Source: Xanthostigma xanthostigma
Taxonomy: Eukaryota > Arthropoda > Insecta > Raphidioptera > Raphidiidae
Length of the DNA stretch: 64,000 bases
Assembly (NCBI GenBank): GCA_963575645.1
Contig: OY754469.1
Span: 23,702,001 to 23,766,000, forward strand
Direction: 5' to 3'
The translations under genes were made by a program, and so were the position numbers. Position 1 is the stretch's first letter, and every line of letters starts with the position of its first letter. Below the pieces are notes generated by a model. The model did not search any database and had not been told where the DNA came from. It saw only the letters and a program-made list of their open reading frames with translations. Shown here piece after piece: positions 21,671 to 32,385 of this stretch.

Positions 21671-22484
21671 ATGCATTTCCAAAACTCCTCACCGTACCTG
21701 TCAACCACATATATTGCTAAAAAGCTTTTACTGACTAACACATTCATAAAAATTATAAGCTCTAGCTCTATGGAACTGGTAACTATATCAAAATAAATAT
21801 CAAAAGTGGTGTTTCTTCGCTTTCGGATCAGGTTCTAACAGGGTTGCTTAGGCAAGTGATAGAAGTGCCACCTGCCCCCCGCCCCCCTCTTGCTACGCCA
21901 ATGAACGTCGGTATCAACTAGTTTTCTACGCCTACTTTCTACTAGTTTTCGGTCTCAACTTTTATACAATATATTATCACGGGGTGTCAGAATTCGTCCT
22001 GCCGCAACTCCCTGGAAGTTCAATAATGTATGTGCCATAATATGACAAATACAATAATTGTTGCTCTGCTATTTGTCTGCCTCATTGCTACTCACCACAG
22101 ACAAAGTCTGTATAGTCGAAATAGGAAATTCTACGATTGCCTCTGGGAATACGTGAGCTGTTTGTAAGATCCTCTGGGAGAAAATTTGCAAAAATGCATA
22201 TATTAGATTTATATATACCTAAATAATAAATGTATAAGCAATTTATTCGATTCATTAACAAATAACAATTTAATAGTTATTGTCCCGTGACTCAATGAGG
22301 AATTAGGAATTGTCCCGTATTTTCATTTTAATGTAGTTCTAAAAATAACAAAATTAAAGTCGTATGAATTTTTTGTTATATATGCAACTTTAGAGTTTAA
22401 ATTTGATAATTCTCTGCGCCATGCCGATCTCAGTGCGGGTGATATCATGCGGCACAAGTGCTATATTTGTAGAAACTAATAATA

Positions 22485-22904
22485 CAGGGTGAAAAGTATA
22501 ATTATGTCATGCTCTAGAGGGTGGATAGAGATCGCGGAGACAAGCATTTTTAGTATAAGAACCCATGTCCGGAAATGCACCGTTACGGAGTTAGTGCGCC
22601 GGGTGTCGGGAAGACAAAGGTGATGGAAAACGGGCTCTGAAACGTTTGGCCTGTACAGTTTACTGTAATAAATGTTAACAAAACATTAGAGTACACTGGC
22701 AGGCTACAAAACTAAACAATTACAACTTTGAAAAGAACGATACGGCGAAAAACGGTTGGTACAGTACAGATCTTGTTGGAGTACAGTACATTTAAAGCAG
22801 GTGTTCGATGTGATTTCGATGCATGGGTTCTTATACTAAAAATGCTTGTCTCCGCGATCTCTATCCACCCTCTAGAGCATGACATAATTATACTTTTCAC
22901 CCTG
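22485..22904. mobile_element. Tc1/mariner-like MITE with 83-bp identical terminal repeats
   Basis: It starts CAGGGTGAAAAGTATAATT and ends with its exact inverse, with TA on both sides (22483-22484, 22905-22906). Left repeat 22485-22567 and right repeat 22822-22904 look identical over 83 nt. The 254-nt middle is unique. Frames read across the right repeat are by-products. Identical long terminal repeats suggest a recent insertion. Confidence 0.8.
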
Positions 22905-23331
22905 TATAGCAAATCATGAAGGCTACAGAATTAAACAATTGAGTACATCTAAAAATTAATGTAATGTCATTTAGGAAGTTGACATGTCTAAATATACCTT
23001 ACATTCATCGTGATGTGAAACTCATTACATATTAGTGTTTTCATCAAATGGATACTTTCTAATTATTCAAATAATCTCCAACCCTAGTCTTGTCTACGTA
23101 CATAAATTTAATGAAAATCATAAATTAAAATCATTTCAATTTACTGCACATGTAAAATCGTAACGTAATGATAATATTTGTATTAATAATAACATAAATC
23201 TAATTTTACTGCATCTGCGGGGAAATATTTTGCGTTAATTTTCAGTATATTCATTATTATATCTATTGGTTTGATTAACATAAATTAACAGTCATATCTG
23301 CAAATGAATCACTTCACAAACTGGCATGGTG

Positions 23332-23925
23332 TGAAGGCGGGGTCTCACTAAACTGGCCTAGTCCGACGGCAATTGCGGATTTGCCGCCGCTCTGTCACAA
23401 CGACTTTACCGCAAAGCTAAATTCGATTACACGAAATTGGTTTGTCGTGTCGATAATGTTTGATGACGACGATATTTTGTTAGGATATATGGCCCAAAAA
23501 TCATTATCAACGTTAAGAAAAACGCATATTTGGGGTACGGCCTATAGTGTAAATAAAAGCATTAACAGTTGAAATGCACTTTTAAATAAATTCAGAAGTG
23601 ATGATTACGGTTTAGTGCCTGAAGAATCTACTATTATAAGTTTCATTCAAAATTTTATTCGAATGAGCGTAATTTGCTTAGTTGGACCAAATATTAATTG
23701 CAAAATTAAATACAAATTACGGAAATGCAATGCTTAAAAAGCGATTGCCCGCGTATTCGCGATTTCTTTGATCTTTACCGACATTTGGTCACTATAATAA
23801 GTCGACGGCTAAAACCGCCGATTTATCGAATATTTTTAATTCAATGTTTATTCAAGAAAAATCGGCGGCCTACGCCGGCGGCACTTGACGCCGCGCTAGC
23901 CTAGTCCGGTGAAACACCACCTTCA
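23332..23925. mobile_element. TIR element, GC-rich ends (TGAAGG.GG.GT.TCAC)
   Basis: The left end 'tgaaggcggggtctcac ... ctggcctagtccg' and the right end 'cgctagcctagtccggtga ... ccaccttca' are imperfect inverted repeats of about 30 nt. Subterminal 'ttgccgccgc' and 'cggcggcctacgccggcgg' are also opposed. The AT-rich interior has an open frame at 23381-23572 with no known motif. The superfamily is not determined; target duplications are unclear. Confidence 0.6.
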
Positions 23926-24467
23926 TAATGTACATAATTTATTAATTAAATTGTTCAAATATTAGCAAATCAATGTCCGTGATTTTTATGTATGAAAAAT
24001 GAAAATGGTACTACATATCAGTGAAATTCGCATGTGCTCAAGTGAGATTACAAAATTAATGAGCTAAAGAATAAATCATACGTACGTGTTATTATTTTTA
24101 TTCGAAAAATGACCATTACTGTTGCAATATTAACCGCATTCTTAAAGTTTTAATTTGATGCAAAAATAATTGTGTATTATTGCTATTGGCTTTTGTTTGG
24201 AATATTTGCGCTAATTAGCGAGTAACATATTACGTACCGCAATTAAACAAAAGACTTTCGATTTGTGAGAAACAAAAAGAAACGTTAAGTAAGACCCGCC
24301 TTTTGAATAGAACCACCCGTGAAGATTTTTTGTCAAGCTTTTCTATGCTTATTTTTCACACTAACTCCATTTGAATTTCTTGCATAATCATTAACAATAT
24401 CGTGCAAAAAATGGTAAGAATTGCTACTATTTGTTAATGGAGCCAATGAGATATCAACTATTTTTAA

Positions 24468-25543
24468 ACGCTTTATATTAGTTTGGGTTGTAACTATGTA
24501 TGTATGTACTAACGGAATCTTTGAGCATAATTTTCACCAATTTCCCGAAGTCTGATTAATTTGAAACTTTGCATACGTATCAAGGACCGATGACAATGCA
24601 ATAATTTGATAACAGTTTCCCATTATCCTTATTAGGACCCCCAGGATTAATTAGTTTGGGTTGTAACTATGTATGTATGTCCGTAACGGAATCTTTGAGC
24701 ATAATTTTCACCAATTTCCCGAAGTCTGATTAATTTGAAACTTTGCATACGTATCAAGGACCGATGACAATGCAATAATTTGATAACAGTTTCCCATTAT
24801 CCTTATTAGGACCCCCAGGATTAATAATTAAACGCTTTATATTAGTTTTTAATCCTGGGGGTCCTAATAAGGATAATGGGAAACTGTTATCAAATTATTG
24901 CATTGTCATCGGTCCTTGATACGTATGCAAAGTTTCAAATTAATCAGACTTCGGGAAATTGGTGAAAATTATGCTCAAAGATTCCGTTACGGACATACAT
25001 ACATAGTTATAATTAATAATAATAACTATGTATGTATGTCCGTAACGGAATCTTTGAGCATAATTTTCACCAATTTCCCGAAGTCTGATTAATTTGAAAC
25101 TTTGCATACGTATCAAGGACCGATGACAATGCAATAATTTGATAACAGTTTCCCATTATCCTTATTAGGACCCCCAGGACATTAATTCTGACCGATAAAA
25201 AATGTTGCAAAAAAATTTTAGTAAACATGAGTTTATTTAATAAATTACAAAACTTTAAAAAATAACAAATTTGAATAATTTAAAAAAAAAAAAAATTAAA
25301 GCATTCCAATTAAAATACGAATATAATTCTATATTAAACGCTTTATATTAGTTTGGGTTGTAACTAACTATGTATGTATGTAACTAACTATGTATGTATG
25401 TCCGTAACGGAATCTTTGAGCATAATTTTCACCAATTTCCCGAAGTCTGATTAATTTGAAACTTTGCATACGTATCAAGGACCGATGACAATGCAATAAT
25501 TTGATAACAGTTTCCCATTATCCTTATTAGGACCCCCAGGATT
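24468..25543. repeat. five copies of a ~165-bp unit, one inverted
   Basis: The unit runs from 'gtttgggttgtaactatgta' through 'ggaatctttgagcataattt', 'tttgcatacgtatcaaggac' and 'gatgacaatgcaataattt' to 'gacccccaggattaat'. Copies: 24481-24649 (+), 24654-24822 (+), 24846-25012 (-), 25021-25180 (+, left end shortened), 25351-25541 (+, with a duplicated 'ctaactatgtatgtatgt'). The lead-in 'aaacgctttatattagttt' precedes copies 1, 3 and 5. The copies are close to identical, so the array is young or homogenised. The facing pair (copies 3 and 4) makes a ~160-bp hairpin and mirror-image frames. Confidence 0.85.
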
Positions 25544-25586
25544 AATAAATTCTTTTATAGATCCTCAAACTAAAAAGTGAAAAATA

Positions 25587-25800
25587 AAATATAGTTTAAA
25601 AAAAACTAAAAAACACGCTTTATATCGGACTAAAAAGTAAAAATAATTGTTTTAAAATAAGCTTAAAAAGCGTTGGGCGCTCGATGTACGAAAATGTGGA
25701 ACAAAGCGCCCCACGCTTTTTAAGCTTATTTTAAAACAATTATTTTTACTTTTTAGTCCGATATAAAGCGTGTTTTTTAGTTTTTTTTAAACTATATTTT
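25587..25800. repeat. palindrome with GTGGGGCGC apex
   Basis: Arms 25587-25681 and 25707-25800 pair nearly perfectly. They run from 'aatatagtttaaaaaaaact' inward through 'acacgctttatatcgg' to 'aaaaagcgttgggcgct', with a 23-nt loop. A second palindrome with nearly the same apex (aaaacgtggggcgca) is at 51066-51252. Confidence 0.8.
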
Positions 25801-25967
25801 TTTTATAATCTAAGTATTAATAACATTACCTACATAGCTACTATATATTATTGTAAATTGACAATTGAGGTCATTAAAAATATTTAACCACTATTTGAGC
25901 CCCAAAATGCTCTAAAACAAAATTGTTAGTAGAAGTTTTATTCAAAAAATATGTATTAAAGGAGATT
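25801..25967. other. AT-rich spacer
   Basis: Short AT-rich stretch between two palindromes; nothing recognised. Confidence 0.5.
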
Positions 25968-26168
25968 TATTTCGTTGAAGAATAATTGAAAAAAAAGCTT
26001 TACTAGAGTATCGCTTGGGGCCAACGTTTCGAAAATTATATTTTCATCCTCAGGATCTTGTGCAATTGAGGCCCTGAAGATGAAAATATAATTTTCGAAA
26101 CGTTGGCCACAAGCCATACTCTGGTAAAGCTTATTTTTCAATTGTTCCGCAACCAAATAAATCTCCTT
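25968..26168. repeat. palindromic element with CTGAAGA-hairpin-GAAACGTTGGCC motif
   Basis: Outer arms 'ggagatttatttcgttg' / 'caaccaaataaatctcc' and inner arms 'ccaacgtttcgaaaattat' / 'ataattttcgaaacgttgg' pair over about 90 nt. The right half reads GGCC-CTGAAGA (26070-26080), a 6-bp hairpin (GAAAAT/ATTTTC), GAAACGTT (26097-26104), then GGCC. The order of boxes and the GGCC/GGCC closing pair resemble a small type-I hammerhead ribozyme, but there is one extra nucleotide between the first box and the hairpin. Probably a Penelope-like element end. Confidence 0.6.
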
Positions 26169-26204
26169 CAATTCTAAAGCAAAATGTTTAAATAGAGTGT
26201 AGTG

Positions 26205-26575
26205 CAGTGATACTAGCTGCTACCCGCGGTTCGGGACGCGATCGAAATGAAACGGCAGCAGCAACAGTTTATATAAAACTTGTGAATTTTGAAATCATCT
26301 CCTGCTTTATCCCCTTGAGGGATGATTTTGCAAAAACGCTGAAACACGTAATTCTTTATTTTTTACCAAAAGCCTGCCTAAATGTGAATTTTCATATCTC
26401 TAACTTGAGAAATGAGAGGTTCCCCCATACAAATTTTTAACCCATATTTCACCCCCTTAAGGATTTTTTTTAGACAGAAGGTAGCCTGTGTCCTTCATTA
26501 GGATACAGTCTATCTCCTTGCTAAATTTTATAGAAATCTGTTCAGTGGTTTACAATATTAGTATGGATGATGTTA
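26205..26575 (+). repeat. lepidopteran dispersed element, copy with 'ctacccgcggttcggg' head
   Basis: It starts 'actagctgctacccgcggtt' and continues 'gcaaaaacgctgaaacacg', 'tacaaatttttaaccc', 'cacccccttaaggattttt' and 'cagtggtttacaatattag'. It is related to the copies at 1613-1922 and 57305-57785 but has a different 3' part ('tagacagaaggtagcctgtg'), a text also widespread in Lepidoptera. It has no coding capacity. Confidence 0.6.
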
Positions 26576-27600
26576 TTTTTCTATGAAAAATGTTAGAATT
26601 TAAGAGTTACTGTTAATTTTGTGTCACTTTATTACATAAAGTCAGACAAATTTTTAAATACACTGTAATTTAACATTGACCTGCATACTGAATAACACCA
26701 CTGATTTAGTATTAAAATTATAGAAATATTTTTGCTTCCTTGGCAATACAAACACTATTCGTATAATCAGCAATATTCTATATGCGGTATTATTTATTAA
26801 TTTTTTTTAAATATCAAATAGTTTCATTTAATTATAGACAATGAAGTACTATAGATATTGTTTATAAATAGTCTTTATATAAATTCTTAATTTCGTTTTT
26901 TGACGCAGCGTATTTTCAACCTCATTACAATAAATTTTGTTAAAATTTAAAAAAAATAATTTTCAGGGGGGGCGCTGAGTAATATTTTTTTCTGGAAAGA
27001 GGGCGGTAGGCCAAATAAGTTTGGGAACCACTAACCTAAATGTAGTATTTTTAACATAAAGTAAAGAAAAAAAACTTTATAATGTCAATTGAACTTTCCG
27101 TGATTCGAAATCTCATGCCAGGCTGTAAAGAAATATTTACAAATGTCACGTTTTTGCTACAACTTTTAAGACAACAAATGCGTTTTTTTTTATTTTTAGG
27201 CAACAATCCAAATTTTGGGAATCAGCTACTAATCATTATCACATAATGATTATGTTTGTGATGTAAGTAGTAAAGCTATAAAGATAGAAAATGTTTAGAT
27301 TAGTCAACAATATCAGAAGATTATGTAGAAATTACTGCAGTGATTGCTTATTACATAGAATTGTTGTCCTCAATCGATTTCTGTGGTTTGTATTATATTA
27401 TAGAATCTAAAAAAGAATAAATTATACAAATTGTAATATTTTCAAGTATCTAGCGTTGATGAAACAAAAAAAAACTTTTGGTAAAAAGTTTTTAAATACA
27501 GAAGTGTTCATTTATTCTATTACACAAAGAATATATTTTCATAATCCTGTTACATTTTCCAAATACGTAGCCGAATAAAAAGGATGGAGTGCTTAGTGAG
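26576..27600. other. AT-rich non-coding
   Basis: No gene or clear repeat boundary. The text 'tcaggggggggcgctgagta' and 'gggaaccactaacc' (26964-27035) is reminiscent of hAT-type interior or end sequence ('tgggaaccact'), but I could not find the matching inverted end. Confidence 0.35.
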
Positions 27601-27604
27601 AGAA

Positions 27605-27684
27605 GGAGAATATTCTACTCGCGTGTTACCGCACTCGCTACGCTTGTGCGGAAACACCGCGCAAGTGGAATATTCTCCTTCGAT
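27605..27684. repeat. 80-bp imperfect hairpin
   Basis: 'gaaggagaatattctactcg' pairs with 'aagtggaatattctccttcg'. The intervening 'accgcactcgctacgcttgtgcgg' forms a second small stem. It lies just left of the TIR element at 27703. Confidence 0.6.
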
Positions 27685-27702
27685 CAATGGTCGCACATGA
27701 TA

Positions 27703-28022
27703 CTTTATTCAACTAGCACGAGTAATATTTAATCGGGGCCCTGATAAAAGAGGGAAAAATAATAAATCACTTCATTGATTGACGTATCCACCGCCCTCGA
27801 TGCACACAAGATGGCCCTGACTTTCGCTGAATTGCGAGTTTTTTTTTTATATATACAAATCGCTACCGCGTTCCTATTGGTCCAGAAACTATGCAGTAAT
27901 ACATTATCGTACAGTCTCGGCTCATTATTAGCACTCTACGTGTCAACATGAAGTAATTTATTATTTCTCCCGAATTTAGCAGGGCCCCGAAATTTGTATA
28001 TTACTCACGCGTGTTGAATAAA
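27703..28022. mobile_element. TIR element of ~320 bp
   Basis: The left end 'tttattcaactagcacgag' and right end 'ctcacgcgtgttgaataaa' are inverted copies. Pairing continues through 'gtaatatttaatcggggccc' and 'gaaataataaattacttcat'-type words for roughly 80 nt with mismatches. The middle is unique and contains an 11-nt T run. No coding capacity; superfamily not determined. Confidence 0.65.
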
Positions 28023-29703
28023 CAATATTTACCCGCGGGGACGAATCAGCACCTTAAAAAATTCATTATACAGGCAGAGACTATGCATCAGAAAGAATCT
28101 GCGATTTTATAATATAGTCGATAAAGTTTCATCTTATAATAAAATATCGCATGTGTGTTACACCTTGTTAAAATTTTCAGAATGCAAAATTTAACTCCAA
28201 CCCGTTTCACCGTGACGTTGAAGCAAACAAACATCTTTTCACACGACGTAATAATAATGCCGGTTAGAAATGTCTTAATTTTTGGTACCTCTCAAATGGA
28301 ACACCTGAATAATAAAATGTGTATTTTTGTTCAATATAACTGTGAATCTATAGCAATTAGTCTTCCGAAGTAATTTCATTTTGTTAATAATTATCTATTA
28401 ACAAATTAATTACTCATTTATTTAATAATAAATAACTTAATTCATCAAAATCATAAATAAAAAATACAAATACGGCTGTTATTCTATAAGAAAGTCCACT
28501 GCAGGATAATATGTCTGTCTTTATAAATAGGCAATTTAAAAATCCGGTCGAAGACGGAGCGTACCGTTACAGTAACTTATAAAATATTTCTCTATTATGA
28601 TTGCAGTGAACACGTTTACTGTTTAATCTGTATAATATAAGTAGTTATTTTATTATTTTAACACAAAAAAGAAAGTGGGACGGTAGCTTCTTTATCGAAG
28701 GACGTGCCAGTCGTTAATATCTATACAACCACACATAATATATTACACTACCTTTATAGTAAATTGTGATCATTGATCGTTTTGTAAACTAAATTAACGG
28801 TATAAATAAACGATCAGTTGCGTTATGTCTCTCTTACAGTTTGTATTGAATATTAATGTGCTAGATTAAGAAATATTATGAACGGGGAATTGGATAACCC
28901 ATTGTGTTTTACTTGAAGTCGTTTGTGTAAATTTTTAACAATATTCCAGCAAAGTTTAGCGTTATTTATGAAATTACACTTCTCTTTCTTTGCTTACTAA
29001 AGAAACACGTACTTTACCAGAAGCTCACCTGCAATAACCAGGGATATTTAGCATACCGTCAGATCATATTACCAACCCAACCCTCAAGTGGGGAATTGTA
29101 CTACTTTAGGTCAAATATCACTTTACAAAATCTTTTCGTTTTGAGGTCCCCTGAATCTAAAAAAACCAATTATTGGAAAAACTCTGCGCGTGTTTGTTTG
29201 TTAGTCTGTTTGTCTGTGAACACAATACAGGTCAAACGTATGAACGGATTGAAACCAAAGGAAGGATGTTTGGTATGCAAATATAAAGAGTGTTTTTTAT
29301 ATAATAATGGTATACTTTTCATTACGGCTTATTGTTCTATTTATTTTTTCAAGAAAGTTTCCTTAAACTTTTTTCTAAACTTTCGGAGATATTCTGAAAA
29401 TATTAAAAATCAGCTGTTCTTTTGTTTTGTAGATCTGTCAGAAATATACTAGTTAAGCATGCTTTGATTAATTTTTGCATGACGTGGAACATAATATGTA
29501 GGTAACCATGGCAACGAATAGCAAATACTATATTGAATACTACCCATTACCCGCGTCACCGCACGCGATAACAGAAATTTTATTTTCTTTATTATATCAA
29601 ATGTCAAAATTTTTGAAGTTGGAATGGTGACTGATCCGGTCGCTCAATTGGCTGGATTTTTTTTGTTATAATGAATTAAAAATACAATTGATTTTTTTTT
29701 AAT
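28023..29703. other. non-coding stretch with repeat remnants
   Basis: Frames at 28155-28373 and 29096-29452 have no family motif. The second covers 'gcgtgtttgtttgttagtct' and 'gtatgaacggattgaaacc', text typical of dispersed lepidopteran non-autonomous elements, so a decayed copy probably lies at 29150-29290. Confidence 0.35.
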
Positions 29704-29850
29704 CAAGAGCCCGCCAACCCATCACGAAATTATTTTAAAAGTTAAAACCTTTCATTTAATTGTTATTTAAACGATTATGAGGTAGAAAATCATATTTCGA
29801 GAGTCAACTTTTGACGCGGTGGGCGGGGGCGTCGGCCCATCGTAACCCGC
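29704..29850. repeat. repeat fragment starting CAAGAGCCCGC
   Basis: The opening 'caagagcccgccaaccc' shares CAAGAGCCCGC with both ends of the giant palindrome at 41911-43385. The right part is 'gacgcggtgggcgggggcg'. The 5'-truncated LINE begins immediately after, so the LINE probably inserted into or next to this element. Confidence 0.5.
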
Positions 29851-30761
29851 CAACCTACCGAGTTTGAGCACGTTGAATTGTGTGCTATCAAATACTTCCT
29901 AAAATATTATATACAGTTGACGGAAAAAAAATATAATGCGGTCATATACTCGGATTCAATTAGCGCACTACAGTCTATCGGAAACTATTACCCAACCAAC
30001 CCCCACGTTGTAGAAATACATCAGTGCCTTCACAAATTACAACAAAACAATAAAAAAGTAACGTTTGTTTGGATCCCATCCCACATACAAATAACCGGCA
30101 ATGAATTAGTAGACAAAAAAGCAAAGGAAGCAGCCAGGTCTAATTTTGAAACTCATGAAAATGATATTACTTTTAGCGATTTAAAGTGCTACACCAACCA
30201 AAATATAAAAAATAAGTGGAAAATAATATGGGAGCGAACAGAAGACAACAAATTAAAGAAAATAAAAAACTGTGTAGAAAGATGGAAATCTCCCGAAAAC
30301 TTAAACCGATGAGAGGAAATTGTACTAACAAGGTTAAGAATCGGACACACTCGACTCACACATTCTTACCTATTGGATCGCTCTCCTCCCCCGGAATGCG
30401 AGATCTGCAACGTTCCTCTGACGGTAGAACACCTTTTGGTGACCTGCCCACTATACGATGTCCAACGGATGGATACTGAACTTCCACAGGATCTGGAAAC
30501 AATTTTAAATAGTTGGCAAAACCAAAAGTGCACATCCCGCAAGTTTTCCACTGTATGATAAAAAAATAACAATTAAAAAATATTTTTAATAAATTTAACA
30601 AGATTTAAAAATTTAAAGAAATAAATAATTAAAAATTGAAAAAATATTTTTTTTTAAGTTTGCAAAAATAAAAAAAATTAAGAACTATACATAATATAAT
30701 ATATAATTAATATCAAGTGGAATAAAATAAAACAAAATAAAAAGAAAAAAAAAAAAAAAAT
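29851..30761 (+). mobile_element. LINE 3' end: RNase H domain, zinc knuckle and A-rich tail (I/R1-type)
   Basis: One continuous frame (about 29844-30558) starts TEFEHVELCAIKYFLKYY and reads RNase H motifs: IYSDSISALQSIG with the first catalytic Asp region, FVWIPSHIQITGNELVDKKA with the conserved His/Asp block, then RLRIGHTRLTHSYLL and the knuckle CEICNVPLTVEHLLVTC. RNase H followed by a CCHC knuckle is typical of I/R1/LOA-group LINEs. The only in-frame stop is a TGA at 30310-30312, in a context (NLNR-stop-EEIVLTRLRIGH) that suggests a CGA-to-TGA change. The frame ends with TGA at 30556-30558. The tail is AT-rich and ends in an A run (about 30747-30761). Endonuclease and reverse transcriptase are missing (5' truncation). 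A fairly young dead copy. Confidence 0.8.
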
Positions 30762-30769
30762 CAATGATA

Positions 30770-30845
30770 TCGTAAGGATTCGAACCCAGGACCTTGCCCT
30801 TGGGGATCGAACGGCATAACCATTGCGCCACGGCTGCCTAATACG
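30770..30845 (-). mobile_element. tRNA-derived SINE head
   Basis: On the minus strand: 'ggcagccgtggcgcaatggt' (A box) and 'gggttcgaatcc' (B box) 33 nt further on. Acceptor and T stems do not pair properly, so it is not a working tRNA. It directly abuts the A-rich tail of the LINE at 29851-30761. That suggests insertion of one element into the tail of the other, or a short tRNA-only remnant. Confidence 0.55.
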
Positions 30846-31670
30846 TCTAGTGGTGTTATCACGGTATACAAGTGTAGCACTTGTTTTATGGATTACACTA
30901 TATTTACCAGCAATTATTATATTGTTTTAAACTATTACCTAGCTGTCAAAAATAATAAAAAATAAAACTGTTTATAAAAATTAAACTACTGAACACATTT
31001 TAGTGAATTTAAATAGGGTTCTGGTCTGATAGTAAACAAAGTGAATAAAATATAACCCAAGGCAATCCGACCAAAATTGCGATCTGTAGAGTCGTGACGT
31101 ACGTACTTACGTACGTACATACGTACGTACATACGTACAGACCAACCGACAACTGCTGTTTGTGATTTTCAATTACAATTTTAATAGTATTTATGAACTC
31201 AAATTGATTTAAAAATGGTTCTATTTTATAGATTAGAATCTCCTCTTTTCAAAAAGCTTCAATTTGAATGGATTTCGTGTGAAATTAACTTAGATATAAC
31301 TTCTTATATGAACGAAAGTCAGCTCTGACGCACAAAGCGATAATAAAGCACATACCGCTAGTTTAGCGGTATGTGCAATAATGAAGAGAAAAACATAAAG
31401 TCAACTATTAATTATCTAAAAAGTATAAATAAATACAAAGACATTTAAAAATACCAGCTCAATTCTACTTGCCTTATTAATTAGCATTAACATTAATTGT
31501 GATTTTTATGTAATATAACATGTACTTACCTTAATGTTATCATACCTATGTACATATACATTTATTATTATTACGCGATAATGGCCATAGAAGCCGATTC
31601 GCTCTTTTTAAAATAAAAAAAATAAATAAATAAAGTAAACAACATGAGGATAACCGTTTTTTTGGGTAAC
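30846..31670. other. non-coding; (ACGT)n tract and LINE-like 3' tail
   Basis: Contains the ACGT-rich tract at 31097-31138 and a terminal text 'ataatggccatagaagccga' followed by an AATA-rich run (31616-31636), which resembles the 3' end of lepidopteran LINEs. No reading frame supports a LINE body upstream. Confidence 0.4.
31097..31138. repeat. (ACGT)n-like simple repeat
   Basis: Alternating acgtacgtac and atacgtacgt units; self-complementary over its whole length. Confidence 0.85.
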
Positions 31671-32385
31671 CGGAAGTTACCCCTTTTTCACGGTCCGGCC
31701 CACTCCAGCCTGCCAACCATTATATTTTTCTTTTAAGCAGGGTTTAAATTTCTTAAATACTCGTGAACTGACCTATTCGGAGATCCATAGGATTTGAGTG
31801 TTACGGGCTTTTGGGCTAAAAATGCCATCAAAATTTGGTCTGCTGTTGTTGGGTGATGCCGGTACAAACAAATATCCGAAGAACTATGGTTTTTCAACAT
31901 TCCAAAACACCCTTCAAGAATCGAGATTGGAATGAGAGATACCATTTTGATAAATTAATATTGACACTAAAAATATAACTAAACTACGAACACAATAAGT
32001 AAAATGTCAGTTGGAAAATTGGTGAAATAAAATTAACACTCCAGTGTAGGCTTTCCCGACTGGCATTGTACTAAATCTCCTTGCTTTCCGAACTTTTAGG
32101 CGGTGTTTCAATGGTATTTCTACCTGACGTTTCTTGTACATCTGCGGTAGATATTTTCTAAGACGATCTGGGTGCGGGCGAAGTGTGCTCCTGGGCGGCT
32201 TACAGTCAAGCGTGGTGATGACTGGTATCACTACTTTTTTATGCTCAATGCGAGTGTGTTCTCTGCTCGGTTGTTGGTCGTTCTTCGCTGGTTAATCGTT
32301 CCGCTCAACTCCAGTGGTTTTGTATGTTGTATTGCTGGAGTTCTACTACTTTCGGTTGAATTTCGGTATTAATGCATAACTGCAA
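31671..32385 (-). repeat. degenerate protein-like tract; 3' part duplicated at 44045-44180
   Basis: Read on the minus strand, one frame around 32231-32007 gives RKYLPQMYKKRQVEIPLKHR and KVRKARRFSTMPVGKAYTG, and another around 31945-31733 gives TTADQILMAFLAQKPVTLKS. Both look like decayed coding sequence, not chance. A 3' splice-like 'tttttttgttgcag' precedes the first. The 3' 150 nt (31671-31820) has a diverged direct copy at 44045-44180, which shows that this is a dispersed repeat. I recognise no family; it may be an old retroelement or transposon interior. Confidence 0.4.

Noticed and set aside
24898-25134. Duplicate frames beginning MHCHRSLIRMQ
   Set aside because: By-product of facing copies 3 and 4 of the 165-bp unit.
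24468-25543. CRISPR array
   Set aside because: Units are ~165 bp with no unique short spacers, one is inverted, and the genome is eukaryotic.
26964-27035. hAT element suggested by 'gggaaccact' and a G run
   Set aside because: No matching inverted end or 8-bp duplication found.
29096-29452. 118-codon plus frame as a gene
   Set aside because: Starts on a non-ATG codon and covers repeat-like text (gtttgtttgttagtctgtt); no signature.
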